Both the position numbers and the translations under genes were made by a program. DNA of 64,000 nt from Neorhizobium tomejilense (GTDB lineage: Bacteria; Pseudomonadota; Alphaproteobacteria; Rhizobiales; Rhizobiaceae): positions 124,001-188,000 of the forward strand of contig PVBG01000002.1 in NCBI GenBank assembly GCA_002968845.1, read 5' to 3'. Below are positions 63,535 to 64,000 of the stretch, piece after piece. The notes below the pieces were generated by a model that ran no database searches, was not told the DNA's origin, and was given only the letters and a program-made list of their open reading frames with translations. How positions within the stretch are numbered: the first letter of the stretch is position 1; each line of letters begins with the position of its first letter.

Positions 63535-63924
63535 CTACTCGACCAGGTTGATTTCCTCGGTCTCGCCGCCTTCGCAGACATAGCAGCAATCTTCGCAGCT
63601 CTCTTTGTTGCCCGGACCGGTGCCCCAATAGGTCTGCTTGTCGCCGGAGACCCAGGCACCGTAGCAGATGTTCTCGCCCTGCTTGCAGGAGAGGTGGATC
63701 TGCTTGGATTCGCCGTCATCCAGATAGTAGACTTGGTTGCCGCCCGGCCAGACATGTTTGCGGTCCTGGCTGTAAAGCTCGACCTCGACGGCATTCGGAT
63801 GTTCGTTGCGCATCACGAAGCTCACGTCGGCAGACACGGCCTGGCCGGCTCCCGAGCAAGTGGCCAGGACAAGCGTCAGCACGGCTGCACGGCGCACGGC
63901 CGACACAGAATTGAGTATAAACAT
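63535..63924 (-). CDS. secreted Cys-rich small protein
   Basis: A 129-residue protein. A signal peptide (1-32, QAVSAD) is followed by a beta-rich domain (VSFVMRNEHPNAVEVELYSQ) and a Cys cluster, LSCKQGENICYGAW then ESCEDCCYVCEGGE. Seven mature Cys suggest disulphides or metal binding. GAAGAGGGGC precedes the ATG at 63924. I do not recognise the family. Its neighbours give no clue. Confidence 0.78.
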   Translation of the reverse strand: MFILNSVSAVRRAAVLTLVLATCSGAGQAVSADVSFVMRNEHPNAVEVELYSQDRKHVWPGGNQVYYLDDGESKQIHLSCKQGENICYGAWVSGDKQTYWGTGPGNKESCEDCCYVCEGGETEEINLVE

Positions 63925-64000
63925 AAAGCCCCTCTTCAGAAGCGCCGGATCAATCGGCGCCAGTGCATATGACGTGATTTTCAAGAAGAAAGCGAGGTGG

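Overview
The window looks like a chromosomal segment of a Rhizobiaceae-type alphaproteobacterium (Rhizobium/Agrobacterium/Ensifer-like). The signs are uniformly high GC, an mbfA iron exporter behind a perfect Irr-type iron control element, the infC-rpmI-rplT-pheS-pheT block, a bacterial transglutaminase-like cysteine peptidase, an HWE/HisKA_2-type sensor kinase and a cytoplasmic chemoreceptor. This assignment is inferred from gene content and protein sequence, without a database search. I found no rRNA, tRNA, CRISPR array, insertion sequence, integrase or replication origin.

Region 1 (1-13.5 kb) is the most unusual part. It holds an ECF sigma factor gene followed by an NrsF/OsrA-type membrane anti-sigma gene, a chlorite-dismutase-like heme protein gene and a second full-length anti-sigma paralogue. 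Upstream lie two divergent operons. The rightward one encodes an SDR, small membrane proteins, a ferric-reductase/Rieske fusion and a cysteine-motif protein. The leftward one encodes a TTC38-like TPR protein, a membrane protein, a ThDP enzyme, an OpgC-like acyltransferase and a family III CoA-transferase. Four start regions (YHS-domain gene, both divergent operons, sigma operon) carry the same GTAAC-N17-CG(A/T) element, written below as GTAACN-N16-CG(A/T). I propose that they form one redox- or metal-responsive regulon.

Region 2 (13.6-28.3 kb) is a patchwork of short units: oxidoreductases with divergent LysR or TetR regulators (SDR/LysR, ALDH/TetR), ogt, AraC, a secreted alpha/beta hydrolase-NTF2 fusion beside a lone NTF2-like protein, a 2H phosphoesterase, a VOC protein, a soluble chemoreceptor, a 54-residue small protein with its own promoter and palindrome, and an ArsC-like / YbaK / metallo-hydrolase run.

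Region 3 (28.4-42.8 kb) has an M29 aminopeptidase, a secreted cyclase-family protein, a quinone-reductase-like flavoprotein and xseA. It also has an orphan gene-transfer-agent-type spike base protein and a likely periplasmic glycosylation locus (GT-C membrane glycosyltransferase diverging from GT2, methyltransferase, SMR-like carrier and GtrA-like protein). Sugar oxidoreductases and two aldo/keto reductases follow.

Region 4 (42.9-52.6 kb) is core translation (infC with an ATC start, rpmI, rplT, pheS, pheT). Between rplT and pheS lies an intrinsic terminator with a competing upstream pairing partner, which looks like an attenuator. An alpha/beta hydrolase, a BTLCP peptidase, a sensor kinase and mbfA follow.

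Region 5 (52.6-64 kb) has two near-identical Tat-exported TRAP substrate-binding proteins with no TRAP membrane genes nearby, separated by an AraC/SDR pair. After them come a cold-shock/rpsU cluster, an OFA-type MFS transporter, a TetR-MFS-hydrolase run and a secreted Cys-rich protein.
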